Source: Pelotomaculum sp.
Lineage (GTDB): Bacteria > Bacillota > Desulfotomaculia > Desulfotomaculales > Pelotomaculaceae
DNA length: 34,307 bases
Reading direction: 5' to 3'
Assembly: GCA_022839445.1 (NCBI GenBank)
Contig: JALHFC010000008.1
Span: 1 to 34,307, forward strand
Shown here: positions 24,060-33,045 of the stretch, in pieces
How positions within the stretch are numbered: position 1 is the first letter of the stretch
Layout: the number at the start of each line of letters is the position of its first letter
Position numbers and translations under genes: made by a program
The notes under the pieces: model-generated
Database searches by the model: none
Told to the model about the DNA's origin: nothing
The model's input: only the letters and a program-made list of their open reading frames with translations

Positions 24060-26735
24060 TTACAATGTGCTGTAATCCTTCTTAACACCGGGATCAAGTT
24101 TTACCTTGGCCTGAGCTGCTGCGAGCCTGGCGATAGGCACCCGGAAAGGTGAACAGCTAACGTAATCTAAACAGATAACGTGGCAGAACTCAATAGAACC
24201 GGGGTCCCCCCCGTGTTCGCCACAGATACCGATAAGCAGATCCGGCCTGGTCTTACGGCCAAGCTCTACCGCCATCTTCATTAGTTTACCGACACCACAG
24301 CGATCCAGGACTACAAATGGATTGTCAAATAGTATTTTCTTGTCGAGGTAGGCCTGCAGGAATTTACCTTCCGCATCATCCCTGGAGAACCCCAAAGTTG
24401 TTTGGGTGAGATCGTTGGTGCCAAATGAGAAGAAATCCGCCCCGGCAGCTACCTCGTCAGCTAAAAGCGCTGCCCGCGGCATCTCGATCATGGTCCCGAT
24501 CAGGTAATGAAAATCCACCCCTTGCTCTTTTTGCACATCCGTGGCAATGCCGACAATCATTTCCCTTAAATATTCAAGCTCTTTTAATTCGATCACAAGG
24601 GGAACCTCTAACTCAGGAATAGGATTAAAACCTTCCTTAACTAGCTGGGCAGTTGCCTGAAAAATGGCCCTGGCCTGCATGGCATATATTTCCGGGTAAG
24701 ATATCCCCAACCGGCATCCCCTGTGACCGAGCATTGGGTTAAACTCAGAAAGGGAGCGCACTTTGCGCAATAGTTCCTCTTTTTCTACGATTTTTTCCTT
24801 ATCTCCCCCGGTTAGCCGCAGCTCGGTGATTTCTACCATCAAATCTTCGGCGCTAGGCAAAAATTCATGCAACGGTGGGTCCAGGAACCGGATGGTCACC
24901 GGAAAGCCATCCATTGCCTTTAAAATGCTGTAAAAGTCCCCCTGCTGCATCGGCAAAAGCTTGTCGAGCGCGACCTGCCGCTCCTTTAAGTCGTGAGCCA
25001 GGATCATTTCCTGGACAACAGGCAGGCGATCTTGGGCCATAAACATGTGCTCAGTGCGGGTGAGGCCTATCCCCGCCGCGCCAAATTCCCGCGCTTTGGC
25101 AGCGTCCTTGGGTGTATCGGCGTTTGCCCTAACCCCCAGGGAACGGATCTGATCAGCCCAACCGAGCAGTCTTTGAAACGCAGGTGACAATTCGGGATCG
25201 ATCATGGGTACCGTGCCAAGAATAACATTGCCTGTCGAGCCGTCAATAGAAATGACATCGCCCTGCTTAACAACCATGTTGCCAACTAAAAACCGTTTGC
25301 CGGCGTAATCAATCCGCAGCGCCTCACAACCGCTCACGCACGGCTTACCCATCCCCCTAGCCACCACAGCGGCATGACTGGTCATACCGCCACGGGATGT
25401 CAGGATACCTTGCGCGGCCACTATCCCATGGATGTCGTCAGGAGTTGTCTCCGTACGAACCAATATTAGCTTCTCACCTTCATGGCATAGTTTTTCGGCT
25501 AGATCAGCATCGAAAACAACCTCGCCCGAAGCCGCCCCGGGAGAGGCAGGCAAACCCCTGGCCACAACATTTAGCTTCGCGTCCGGGTCAATCCGTCGGT
25601 GCAGAAGGTGGTCAAGTTGGCCCGGTTCGATCCTTAATATTGCTTCTTCCTTTTTAATTAGTCCCTCATCAACCATATCCGCAGCAACTTTGAGCGCAGC
25701 CTGGGCAGTGCGCTTCCCGTTGCGGGTCTGCAGTATCCATAGTTTTCCTTGCTCAACGGTAAATTCGACATCCTGCATATCCCTGTAATGTTTTTCCAGG
25801 AGCATACAGATTTGCTCAAACTGCCTATAGATTTCCGGCATATCTTGCTCTAGCTTTGCAATCGGGTGCGGCGTGCGAATCCCCGCCACCACATCCTCAC
25901 CCTGGGCATTGATCAGGTACTCGCCGTACAGCTTTTTCTCGCCGGTGGAGGGATCGCGGGTAAAAGCCACGCCCGTGCCGCTGTCTTCCCCCATATTCCC
26001 GAAAACCATAGCCTGAATATTGATAGCTGTCCCGAGGTTGTCGGGAATTTTGTTGATCCTCCTATAAACCACAGCCCGCTCATTATTCCAAGAATTAAAA
26101 ACTGCATTGATAGCCATAAAAAGTTGTTCAAAAGGATCCTGGGGGAAAGTATGCCCGGCTTCTTTTCCAATCAACCACTTGTACTCCTCGATCACTTCCC
26201 GCCAGTCCCCGGCAGTGAGTTCATTGTCAAAATACACGCAGGCTTTGACTTTTTGGCGATCAAGGAATCGCTCGAACTTGTTATGTTCCACCCCCATTAC
26301 GACATCCCCGAACATATTAATAAAGCGACGGTAGCAATCTAAAGCAAACCGCTCGTCCCCGGTACTTTCAGCTAAAGCGTTTACAGTATCGTCATTTAGC
26401 CCGAGGTTCAAAACTGTATCCATCATTCCGGGCATGGAAACAGGAGCGCCGGAGCGCACGGAAACTAAAAGAGGGTTGGTTTTATCCCCAAATTCTTTTC
26501 CCATCTTTTTCTCAAGTAATGCCATATTTTCCCTAACCTGTTCTTCCATTCCAACGGGAAACTTTTGTCCGAGGGCAGAAAACTCCTTACATGCTTCGGT
26601 GGTAATAATTAAGCCGGGGGGCACGGGCAGGCCGATATTAGTCATCTCAGCCAGGTTGGCGCCTTTTCCCCCCAGCAAGTTTTTCTTCTCGGCGTTCCCT
26701 TCTTCAAACAAATACACATATTTTTTATTTGACAT
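24060..26735 (-). CDS. ppdK: Pyruvate, phosphate dikinase
   Basis: Interconverts pyruvate + ATP + phosphate with PEP + AMP + diphosphate, serving gluconeogenesis or PPi-linked glycolysis in anaerobes. The 891 residues hold the ATP-grasp nucleotide domain (LLGGKGANLAEM ... VSVRSGAPVSMPGMMDT), the swivelling phosphohistidine domain with His454 in GGMTSHAAVVARGMGKPCVSG, and the C-terminal PEP/pyruvate TIM barrel with GICGEHGGDP. Thr452, two residues before the catalytic His, is the residue expected to be phosphorylated by PpsR. The start is ATG with the SD GGGGGGAAAGG. It overlaps the ppsR 3' end by 11 nt. Confidence 0.97.
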   Translation of the reverse strand: MSNKKYVYLFEEGNAEKKNLLGGKGANLAEMTNIGLPVPPGLIITTEACKEFSALGQKFPVGMEEQVRENMALLEKKMGKEFGDKTNPLLVSVRSGAPVSMPGMMDTVLNLGLNDDTVNALAESTGDERFALDCYRRFINMFGDVVMGVEHNKFERFLDRQKVKACVYFDNELTAGDWREVIEEYKWLIGKEAGHTFPQDPFEQLFMAINAVFNSWNNERAVVYRRINKIPDNLGTAINIQAMVFGNMGEDSGTGVAFTRDPSTGEKKLYGEYLINAQGEDVVAGIRTPHPIAKLEQDMPEIYRQFEQICMLLEKHYRDMQDVEFTVEQGKLWILQTRNGKRTAQAALKVAADMVDEGLIKKEEAILRIEPGQLDHLLHRRIDPDAKLNVVARGLPASPGAASGEVVFDADLAEKLCHEGEKLILVRTETTPDDIHGIVAAQGILTSRGGMTSHAAVVARGMGKPCVSGCEALRIDYAGKRFLVGNMVVKQGDVISIDGSTGNVILGTVPMIDPELSPAFQRLLGWADQIRSLGVRANADTPKDAAKAREFGAAGIGLTRTEHMFMAQDRLPVVQEMILAHDLKERQVALDKLLPMQQGDFYSILKAMDGFPVTIRFLDPPLHEFLPSAEDLMVEITELRLTGGDKEKIVEKEELLRKVRSLSEFNPMLGHRGCRLGISYPEIYAMQARAIFQATAQLVKEGFNPIPELEVPLVIELKELEYLREMIVGIATDVQKEQGVDFHYLIGTMIEMPRAALLADEVAAGADFFSFGTNDLTQTTLGFSRDDAEGKFLQAYLDKKILFDNPFVVLDRCGVGKLMKMAVELGRKTRPDLLIGICGEHGGDPGSIEFCHVICLDYVSCSPFRVPIARLAAAQAKVKLDPGVKKDYSTL

Positions 26736-27561
26736 GCCTTTCCCCCCTGTAATAGATCTCTAAAACGTTGGTCGCTGTTTCCTCTATAGCTTTGTTTGTA
26801 ACATCAATAATATTGCAACCGGCTCTTTGCATAATTTGTTCCGCGTGGTCTAATTCTCTTAAAATGCGCTCCATGCTGGCATAGTCAGCACTCGAAGTAA
26901 GACCGAGGGTGTTTAGCCGCTCTTTCCTGATATCATGCAACTGCTTGGGCTTAATGGTAAGGCCGATCAATTTGTGAGGCGGCAGCGCAAAAACCTCCGC
27001 CGGCGGCGCAACTTCTGGAACCAGCGGCACATTGGCCGCCTTGATCCGCTTGTGCGCTAAATACATGCACACAGGTGTCTTTGAAGTGCGCGAAATACCT
27101 ATGATCACAAGATCCGCCCGTTTAATGCCTTTTGGGTTTTTGCCGTCGTCATATTTAACGGCAAACTCTATCGCTTCGACCTTGCTGAAATACTCGTCGT
27201 CCATCCTGCGCACCAACCCCGGCTCCAACCTCGGCCGGGCTTGGATGATGACAGAAAGGGCATCTAACATCGGGGTCATTATATCCACTGTGGGGATACC
27301 GTATTTTGCAGCTTCGCTAACCAGCATTTCCTGCAACTCCGGAATTACCAGGGTGTAGGCGATGAGGCTATTAAAAGCGCTTGCCTCCTCAACGATTTCA
27401 GGTATCTCATGTGTATCGTTAACATAAGGCACCCTCCTGATATCCACTCCCCCATGGTTGAACTGGCTGGCAGCGGCGCGTGCAACTAGCTCCGCAGTTT
27501 CGCCGATTGAGTCGGATATTATGTATATAATTGGTTTATTATAAGTGGAAATACCATACAC
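26725..27561 (-). CDS. ppsR: Pyruvate, phosphate dikinase regulatory protein (bifunctional kinase/phosphorylase)
   Basis: This DUF299 enzyme inactivates PPDK by ADP-dependent phosphorylation of a Thr and reactivates it by phosphorolysis. The core reads IIYIISDSIGETAELVARAA, and a P-loop-like GISRTSKT is at 155-162. About 278 residues is normal. The start is uncertain. TTG at 27582 has no SD and overlaps the upstream gene. GTG at 27561, used here, has only a weak AGGG upstream. The strong SD TAAGGGGGTG ends six bases before an in-frame ATT at 27552, which would give a protein starting close to the conserved core. It sits between the ccpN-like gene and its target ppdK. Confidence 0.93.
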   Translation of the reverse strand: MYGISTYNKPIIYIISDSIGETAELVARAAASQFNHGGVDIRRVPYVNDTHEIPEIVEEASAFNSLIAYTLVIPELQEMLVSEAAKYGIPTVDIMTPMLDALSVIIQARPRLEPGLVRRMDDEYFSKVEAIEFAVKYDDGKNPKGIKRADLVIIGISRTSKTPVCMYLAHKRIKAANVPLVPEVAPPAEVFALPPHKLIGLTIKPKQLHDIRKERLNTLGLTSSADYASMERILRELDHAEQIMQRAGCNIIDVTNKAIEETATNVLEIYYRGERHVK

Positions 27562-27565
27562 CCCC

Positions 27566-28204
27566 TTAATACCCTGATCCAAGATCTACAAACAGACGGG
27601 TGATATTAGTCTTGCTGAAGCGACCGACAACCTCTAGTCCTTCGCCCCCGTCCGGCAAAGTTTTTTTCCGTACTACGGGAAGGGCATCGACCTCGTGAGT
27701 TATTAGTTTCTTGGCGGCAAGCCATACCGTTTCTTCCGGTTTTGTAACCACAACATTAGGCATCCGGGTCATAACCACACCCACCGGCAGTTTGTGTATA
27801 TCGTGACCGGCCAGGGTGGTTTTGAGCAAGTCCTTGCGGGAAACGACTCCTTCCAGCAACCCCCCGTCTTTAACCACAAAAAGGGTACCTACGTCGTCAA
27901 TGAACATTGTTACTACAGCATCGTAAACAAAACAATTCTCATTTACAACAATTGGAACCGACTTGACACTATCCACCAACACTCCGTTAAGCTTTTCCGC
28001 TACAACCCGGTGTGGCGACTTTCCACTATGAAAATAACCTACTCTTGGACGGGCTTCCAGCAATCCTGCCATTGTCAGGACAGTAAGATCCGGTCTTATC
28101 GTCGCTTTGGTCAGAGATAACATCTCAGCAATCCGCTCACCTGTAACCGGGCCGCAATTACTTACAAACTCTAAAATGCTTTCCTGCCGCTTGGTCAGTT
28201 TCAA
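27566..28204 (-). CDS. CcpN-like transcriptional regulator (helix-turn-helix plus two CBS domains)
   Basis: About 212 residues. The N-terminal winged helix (KLTKRQESILEFVSNCGPVTGERIAEMLSLTKATIRPDL) is followed by two CBS domains (about 78-135 and 140-205), which usually bind adenine nucleotides. This is the architecture of B. subtilis CcpN (YqzB), a repressor of gluconeogenic genes, which is likewise next to the ppsR homologue yqfL. Here the cluster ends in ppdK, so control of pyruvate-to-PEP flux is a reasonable inference. The SD AAGGGG is eight bases before TTG 28204; GTG 28210 is only two bases from the SD. The stop is at 27566. Confidence 0.88.
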   Translation of the reverse strand: MKLTKRQESILEFVSNCGPVTGERIAEMLSLTKATIRPDLTVLTMAGLLEARPRVGYFHSGKSPHRVVAEKLNGVLVDSVKSVPIVVNENCFVYDAVVTMFIDDVGTLFVVKDGGLLEGVVSRKDLLKTTLAGHDIHKLPVGVVMTRMPNVVVTKPEETVWLAAKKLITHEVDALPVVRKKTLPDGGEGLEVVGRFSKTNITRLFVDLGSGY

Positions 28205-28250
28205 ATTCACCGCCCCTTAAGAGCATATGTGCTATACTGTTTACGTTTTA

Positions 28251-28274
28251 CAACATATAATATATACTATATTG
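28251..28274. promoter_or_regulatory. AT-rich near-palindrome, possible operator of the ccpN-like gene
   Basis: A 24-bp sequence with nine of twelve positions symmetric (CAA outer ends, TATATA centre), about 50 nt upstream of the regulator gene. Position and symmetry suit an autoregulatory site, but I did not match it to a known CcpN box. Confidence 0.3.
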
Positions 28275-28339
28275 AGGATTAATTCCATACTTTTTCAAAA
28301 ATTAATTTCAATTATGTGCACATGGTTTTTTTATTTTTC

Positions 28340-30421
28340 TTACACTACTAGCTTACTGATATCAGCTACCTTCTTCACCAGATCAGCAATGTTCAACAGC
28401 AAGGCCAGACGGTTTTCCCTGAGCTCCCGGTCGTCCACCATCACCATTACGGAGTTGAAAAATACATCCAAGGGCGGCTGTAGCGTGGCGACAGAAGCTA
28501 GCAGGCTGCTGTAATCCCGCTTTTCTAAGTATATTCTTGTTTTTTCCTGCACCCCGGCAAAATGGTGGTAGAGCTCTATCTCGGAGGAATCCTCCAGGAG
28601 ATCAGGCTTTACCGACCGGTTGGCAGTATTTTTGGACAGGTTGTTGGCCCGCATGAAGGCCGTTAGCAAATCACCAAAGGCCGGGTTACGGCGGAATTCG
28701 GCCAGGGCGCCCGCCCTCTGTAGGGTTTCACTGAAGTTATCATAACCCGAAGCCAGTACCGCCTCTATAGTGTCATAAGAAAAGCCGCGCTCGCCAAGTA
28801 TGCCTTTTATCCTCTGCTTAAAAAACTCCGCCACTTCATCTTTTACTTTTTCCAGGCTGAGTTTGAACCGGACCTTGCCCTCGAAACCACGGTAGGATAC
28901 CCGGACCAACTCATTTAGGGAAAGGGACATTTGCCCTTCCAAAATGATGTTGCTAATCCCGAGAGCCTGGCGCCGCAAGGCGTATGGGTCTTGCGAGCCG
29001 CTGGGCTGGATGCCGATAGCAAAACAACCTACAATAGTATCCATCTTATCGGCAACGCTAACTATTTTGCCGGGCAATGTTTCAGGGAGACGGTCACCGG
29101 CAAAGCGTGGCAGGTAATGCTCAAATATCGCCGTTGCTACCCCCCGGCTCTCACCGGAGCGCTCCGCGTATTCCCTGCCCATAATCCCCTGCAGTTCCGG
29201 AAATTCGTAAACCATGTTTGTTACCAGGTCGGCTTTAGCCAGGTAGGACGCCCGCAAGGCAACTTCCTTTTCCCGGCCGCCGATGCCCATTACACCGGAC
29301 AGATAACTTGCTAGAGCACTCACTCTCTCCATCTTATCATAAACTGTGCCCAGGCTCTCCTGGAAAATAACTTTTTTCAATTCCGGCGTCTTTTCAGCCA
29401 AAGGTGTTTTTAGATCTTCCCGGAAGAAAAATTCCGCGTCGGCCAGGCGTGCTTTAAGCACCTTTTCATTGCCGGCCCGGATGATATCCAGGTGATCCGC
29501 AGCGCCGTTCTTGACTGCGATAAATTTTGCGAGTAGTTTGCCGCCCGTAACCACAACTGGAAAATAACGTTGATGTTCGCGCATTGGCGTAACCAAAACT
29601 TCCTTTGGTAGATTCAAATAATCTTTGCTAAATTCCCCCATTAAGGCCGTTGGGTATTCTACCAAGTTGTTCACTTCACTAAGCAATTCCTCATCCTCTT
29701 CAACCATTCCACCGGCGCCGGCAGCCAACTCCCTCACTTGCCGCCGGATTTCCTCCTTGCGCTCTAAGCTATCCACAATGACATAGTTATTCTTCATTTT
29801 GACTTTATATTCTGAAGATGTGTTTAAGATAACGGGTCCCTTGCTTAAAAAACGGTGTCCAAAAGTGGTCCTCCCCGCCTTTAAGCCGGCGAATTCAAAT
29901 TCCACGATTTCTTCACCAAAAAGGGAAACCAGCCAGCGGATGGGCCGGGCAAAACGTACCTCTGTGTCCCCCCAGCGCATCGGCTTGGGAAAATGGAGCC
30001 CGCTAATCAGCGTCGGCGCCATTTCAGACAAAACCACCCGCGCCGGACAGCCTGCTTCCCGCTTAATGGCAAAAACATATTCGACATGCCCCACGGGCTT
30101 TTGGATCAAATCAGCCACCGCCACCCCCTGGCTCCTGGCAAAGCCTTCGGCTGCCCTGGTCGGAACATTGTCCTTGAAAGCAACTTTTACGGCCGGTCCC
30201 TTGACTTCCGTCTCCAACGATTCCTGGAAACCGGCCAAGCCCTCCACCAGTAGAGCCAGCCTGCGCGGGGCGCCATATGTCCGCACATGGTTAAAAGGCA
30301 GGCGCTTTTCTTTTAAAATACCGGAAGCCATTTGCCTTAGTTCATCTAACGCCGGGTCAATAAATCTTGCCGGCAATTCTTCCACTCCTATTTCAAGCAA
30401 GTAATCTTTACGGTCTGGCAT
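28340..30421 (-). CDS. glyS: Glycine-tRNA ligase beta subunit
   Basis: The beta chain of the bacterial alpha2-beta2 glycyl-tRNA synthetase, involved in tRNA binding and recognition. The 693 residues begin DYLLEIGVEELPARFIDPALDEL, the standard GlyS N-terminus. Further family blocks are YGAPRRLALLVEGL, GHRFLSKGPV, PKEVLVTPMREHQRYFPV and the HD-like AIFEHYLPRFAGD with QDPYALRRQALGI. The start is ATG, four bases after the glyQ stop, so the two subunits are co-translated. Confidence 0.97.
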   Translation of the reverse strand: MPDRKDYLLEIGVEELPARFIDPALDELRQMASGILKEKRLPFNHVRTYGAPRRLALLVEGLAGFQESLETEVKGPAVKVAFKDNVPTRAAEGFARSQGVAVADLIQKPVGHVEYVFAIKREAGCPARVVLSEMAPTLISGLHFPKPMRWGDTEVRFARPIRWLVSLFGEEIVEFEFAGLKAGRTTFGHRFLSKGPVILNTSSEYKVKMKNNYVIVDSLERKEEIRRQVRELAAGAGGMVEEDEELLSEVNNLVEYPTALMGEFSKDYLNLPKEVLVTPMREHQRYFPVVVTGGKLLAKFIAVKNGAADHLDIIRAGNEKVLKARLADAEFFFREDLKTPLAEKTPELKKVIFQESLGTVYDKMERVSALASYLSGVMGIGGREKEVALRASYLAKADLVTNMVYEFPELQGIMGREYAERSGESRGVATAIFEHYLPRFAGDRLPETLPGKIVSVADKMDTIVGCFAIGIQPSGSQDPYALRRQALGISNIILEGQMSLSLNELVRVSYRGFEGKVRFKLSLEKVKDEVAEFFKQRIKGILGERGFSYDTIEAVLASGYDNFSETLQRAGALAEFRRNPAFGDLLTAFMRANNLSKNTANRSVKPDLLEDSSEIELYHHFAGVQEKTRIYLEKRDYSSLLASVATLQPPLDVFFNSVMVMVDDRELRENRLALLLNIADLVKKVADISKLVV

Positions 30422-30424
30422 ATC

Positions 30425-31303
30425 TTACGCCCCCTTTTCTTTAAGCAGCGGGTGACCCATGGCTTCGCGCTGTTCCACATAAGCCTGGGCGCAGACCCTG
30501 GCCAGGTTGCGCACGCGGGCAATGAAACCGGTGCGCTCAGTGACACTGATCGCGCCCCGGGCGTCCAACAGGTTAAAGGTGTGTGAACACTTCAGCACAT
30601 AATCATAAGCCGGCAGGACAAAACCTTTTTCTACGACCCTTAACGCTTCCTGTTCGTACATATCAAATAACTTAAACAGCATGGCAGTATCGGCCAGCTC
30701 AAAGTTATAGTGGGAATGCTCGACCTCTCCCCGGTGGTGGACATCCCTGTAAGTGACGCCTTCCACCCAGGTAATGTCAAAAACACTGTCCACCCCCTGA
30801 ATGAACATGGCCAACCTCTCCAAACCATACGTGATTTCGGCGCTGACCGGACGGCAGTCGACACCGCCGCACTGCTGGAAATAAGTGAACTGAGTCACTT
30901 CCATGCCGTCTAACCACACTTCCCACCCCAACCCCCAGGCGCCCAGGGTAGGGGATTCCCAGTTATCCTCAACAAAGCGGATGTCGTGCTGGTCCGGGTC
31001 AATACCGATTGCCTTCAGGCTATCAATGTATATATCCTGCACATCATCGGGCGAAGGCTTCAATATAACCTGGTACTGGTAGTAGTGCTGCAACCGGTTG
31101 GGGTTTTCACCATAGCGGCCGTCCGTCGGGCGCCGGGACGGCTCCACATAAGCCACCCGCCACGGCTCCGGGCCTAGCGCCCGCAGGAATGTCGCCGGGT
31201 TCATGGTGCCGGCGCCTTTCTCAATATCATAGGGCTGCTGGACGATACATTTGCGCCGGGACCAAAAATTGTCCAACGTAAGGATGATTTCTTGAAAATT
31301 CAT
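30425..31303 (-). CDS. glyQ: Glycine-tRNA ligase alpha subunit
   Basis: The catalytic class II subunit that activates glycine and charges tRNA-Gly. The 292 residues contain [38 protein letters not shown], the motif-2 region [17 protein letters not shown], and [15 protein letters not shown]. The start is ATG behind a perfect AAGGAGG SD. Transcription is controlled by the T-box leader directly upstream. The gene order glyQ-glyS is standard. Confidence 0.97.
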   Translation of the reverse strand: MNFQEIILTLDNFWSRRKCIVQQPYDIEKGAGTMNPATFLRALGPEPWRVAYVEPSRRPTDGRYGENPNRLQHYYQYQVILKPSPDDVQDIYIDSLKAIGIDPDQHDIRFVEDNWESPTLGAWGLGWEVWLDGMEVTQFTYFQQCGGVDCRPVSAEITYGLERLAMFIQGVDSVFDITWVEGVTYRDVHHRGEVEHSHYNFELADTAMLFKLFDMYEQEALRVVEKGFVLPAYDYVLKCSHTFNLLDARGAISVTERTGFIARVRNLARVCAQAYVEQREAMGHPLLKEKGA

Positions 31304-31369
31304 TTCATTCCTCCTTATTTAGTTTTGTAAACGGTAGCACCATACTTTTAGCCGGGTTTGCTAAACAGT

Positions 31370-31421
31370 TATAAAGAATTAAACTCCTGCCCCCGGTATC
31401 TACTACCAGGGACGGGAGTCC
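31370..31421 (-). terminator. T-box attenuator terminator
   Basis: A strong long stem with few mismatches (31406-31421 with 31381-31396) and a 9-nt loop, followed by a U-containing tail. Its left arm can instead pair with the T-box sequence to form the antiterminator. Confidence 0.85.
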
Positions 31422-31673
31422 TTTCCCCGCGGTTCCACCCTGTTTGGACGCAAATCACCATTTTTAGCGACCGCGCCCCCCTTTCTAACGGTAAGCTTTA
31501 CTGACCGGAACAGCCGACAAAAAATGCATTCGCATTACATTGCATACTCGTCCCGGCGTTCCTCCTGCAGCTCCGAAACGCCTTCACCAGACACGTCTTA
31601 CCCGCTTCCACCCACCTCGGGCTCTCTTTAAAAACAAATGCCCGGATACTTTTTCATCATTGCCTATATTTTT
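31381..31673 (-). promoter_or_regulatory. T-box riboswitch upstream of glyQS
   Basis: The minus-strand leader carries the exact T-box core AACAGGGTGGAACCGCGG (31444 to 31427), whose bulge pairs with the free CCA end of uncharged tRNA. It is followed by the attenuator terminator. The upstream part has a stem I with GNUG/GGTGG-type distal-loop sequence and an AG-rich bulge (AGAGAG). I could not fix the specifier codon; from context it should be a glycine codon. When tRNA-Gly is uncharged, glyQS should be read through. Confidence 0.92.
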
Positions 31674-31679
31674 TCTAAC

Positions 31680-31708
31680 AATTTATCAAATTCCCATTAT
31701 AAAGTCAA
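31680..31708 (-). promoter_or_regulatory. Promoter of the glyQS T-box transcript
   Basis: On the minus strand TTGACT (31708 to 31703), a 17-nt spacer and TAAATT (31685 to 31680). It starts 11 nt after the stop of the DUF4342 gene. Confidence 0.7.
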
Positions 31709-31718
31709 TGCTTGCCCA

Positions 31719-32153
31719 TCAAATATCAGATTCGTCTATTTTAGTATCAGGCGCTTTTTCCACCGGATCTACCCGGCGCTCAAACTCTAACGTATATTTT
31801 TTAGCCATTGCCGCCGCCGTGCCTAGCGCTCCCAGCACAGCTATCTCACTGCTGGCAAGGGCTCCGACAATTCCCAGCGCTCCCAGGGAGGCCGGGAATT
31901 CAAATACTGTTTCATCCCCTTTTTTTACTTTAACCCTGTAATCCTGTCCTTTTTGCAGCAGTCCCTTAAGTTGTCCCATTACTTCCTGGCCCCTGGCCTG
32001 AAAGCGTTCACCAAAATTACACCCTTTTTCCTCAAAGTCGATCAGCGCCTGCACCAAGTCCCCACCTGCGGCATCGAGGGCTTCTTTAGCTTCCCTATAA
32101 CTAATACCCAGGCGCTCTCTTAAAATATCAATCTTTCCCAGTTCGCCGGTCAT
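31719..32153 (-). CDS. DUF4342 protein with N-terminal UBA-like helical domain
   Basis: A 144-residue protein. The N-terminal 45 residues (ILRERLGISYREAKEALDAAGGDLVQALIDFEE) look like the UBA/EF-Ts-type three-helix domain. The C-terminal half fits the DUF4342 pattern (YRVKVKKGDETVFEFPASLGALG, then a Gly/Ala-rich hydrophobic helix). The hydrophobic stretch at about 92-117 could be a membrane segment. The function is unknown. The start is ATG with an AGGGGG SD. It lies between recO and glyQ. Confidence 0.8.
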   Translation of the reverse strand: MTGELGKIDILRERLGISYREAKEALDAAGGDLVQALIDFEEKGCNFGERFQARGQEVMGQLKGLLQKGQDYRVKVKKGDETVFEFPASLGALGIVGALASSEIAVLGALGTAAAMAKKYTLEFERRVDPVEKAPDTKIDESDI

Positions 32154-32263
32154 TTTAATCCCCCTTCCTTTTTATCTATTATTTACTCCCTTGTGGCTCA
32201 TTTTTATTCATGACCACCTTTAATGGCCGGGGCAACACGCCCTATAAACACCAAATTTCACTT

Positions 32264-33016
32264 TTACAACCCGGGAGGCGTTATATATTTGTTCAAAAAA
32301 GCCGCCGACTTAAAATCTTGCTCCAGGTGATACTTTAGGTATTCATGCAAAAGGTATTTGATCCGGTTTCTCGCCCTACGCTCCACCTTAATCTGAGGCA
32401 ACCTGGCCGGCGGCCAGCTCAACAAAACCTTTAGTGTCTCTACTACGCCCCTGCTGCACGGCGCCGCATCCGGGACATTTGGGCCACAAGCGCTGCATAC
32501 CACTCCACCGGTACACGGGCTAAAAAAGACCTCCGTGCTGAATGGTTTCAGGCATTGGGCACATGACTCAAGAACGGGGCGGTAGCCTATCAACCCGACA
32601 GCCTTAATCTCAAAAGCCCGCACTAATAGCTCAATGTCCCCCGCAGCCATTAGCCGCAGGGTTTCCAAAAAGAGGGTAAACAAGTTCACATTTGGCTCCC
32701 TTTCAGGGGTGAGGGCATCAACCAGCTCAGCCAGGTAACTGGCGTAACCGATCATCTCCAGGTTCCCCTTAAGAAAAGAAAACATCTCTACCCCTTCACA
32801 CTGGCTCACTGAGTCCAGTTCCCGGCCCCGGTAGATCAGAAACCGGGTAAGGGTAAAAGGCTGCACGGCGCCGCGCTTGCGACTGGTGGGCTTGGAAACA
32901 CCGTGGGCCATCACCTTGATCTTGCCGTACTCCCTGGAGTACAGAATTAAGAGTTTATTCCCGCTGCCACAGTCCCTGGCCCGCAATACAACTGCATCTG
33001 CTTTGTAAAGTTTCAT
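32264..33016 (-). CDS. recO: DNA repair protein RecO
   Basis: RecO loads RecA on SSB-coated DNA together with RecR. The 250-residue protein has the N-terminal OB fold (YKADAVVLRARDCGSGNKLLILYSREYGKIKVMAHGVSK region), a helical middle, and a zinc site formed by Cys152/155 and Cys174/177 (CAQC ... CSAC). I choose ATG 33016 rather than TTG 33019 because AGAGG lies eight bases before it. Its neighbourhood with glyQ-glyS is common in Clostridia. Confidence 0.94.
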   Translation of the reverse strand: MKLYKADAVVLRARDCGSGNKLLILYSREYGKIKVMAHGVSKPTSRKRGAVQPFTLTRFLIYRGRELDSVSQCEGVEMFSFLKGNLEMIGYASYLAELVDALTPEREPNVNLFTLFLETLRLMAAGDIELLVRAFEIKAVGLIGYRPVLESCAQCLKPFSTEVFFSPCTGGVVCSACGPNVPDAAPCSRGVVETLKVLLSWPPARLPQIKVERRARNRIKYLLHEYLKYHLEQDFKSAAFLNKYITPPGL

Positions 33017-33045
33017 CAAATTAACCTCTTGCCCGCATCAATACT

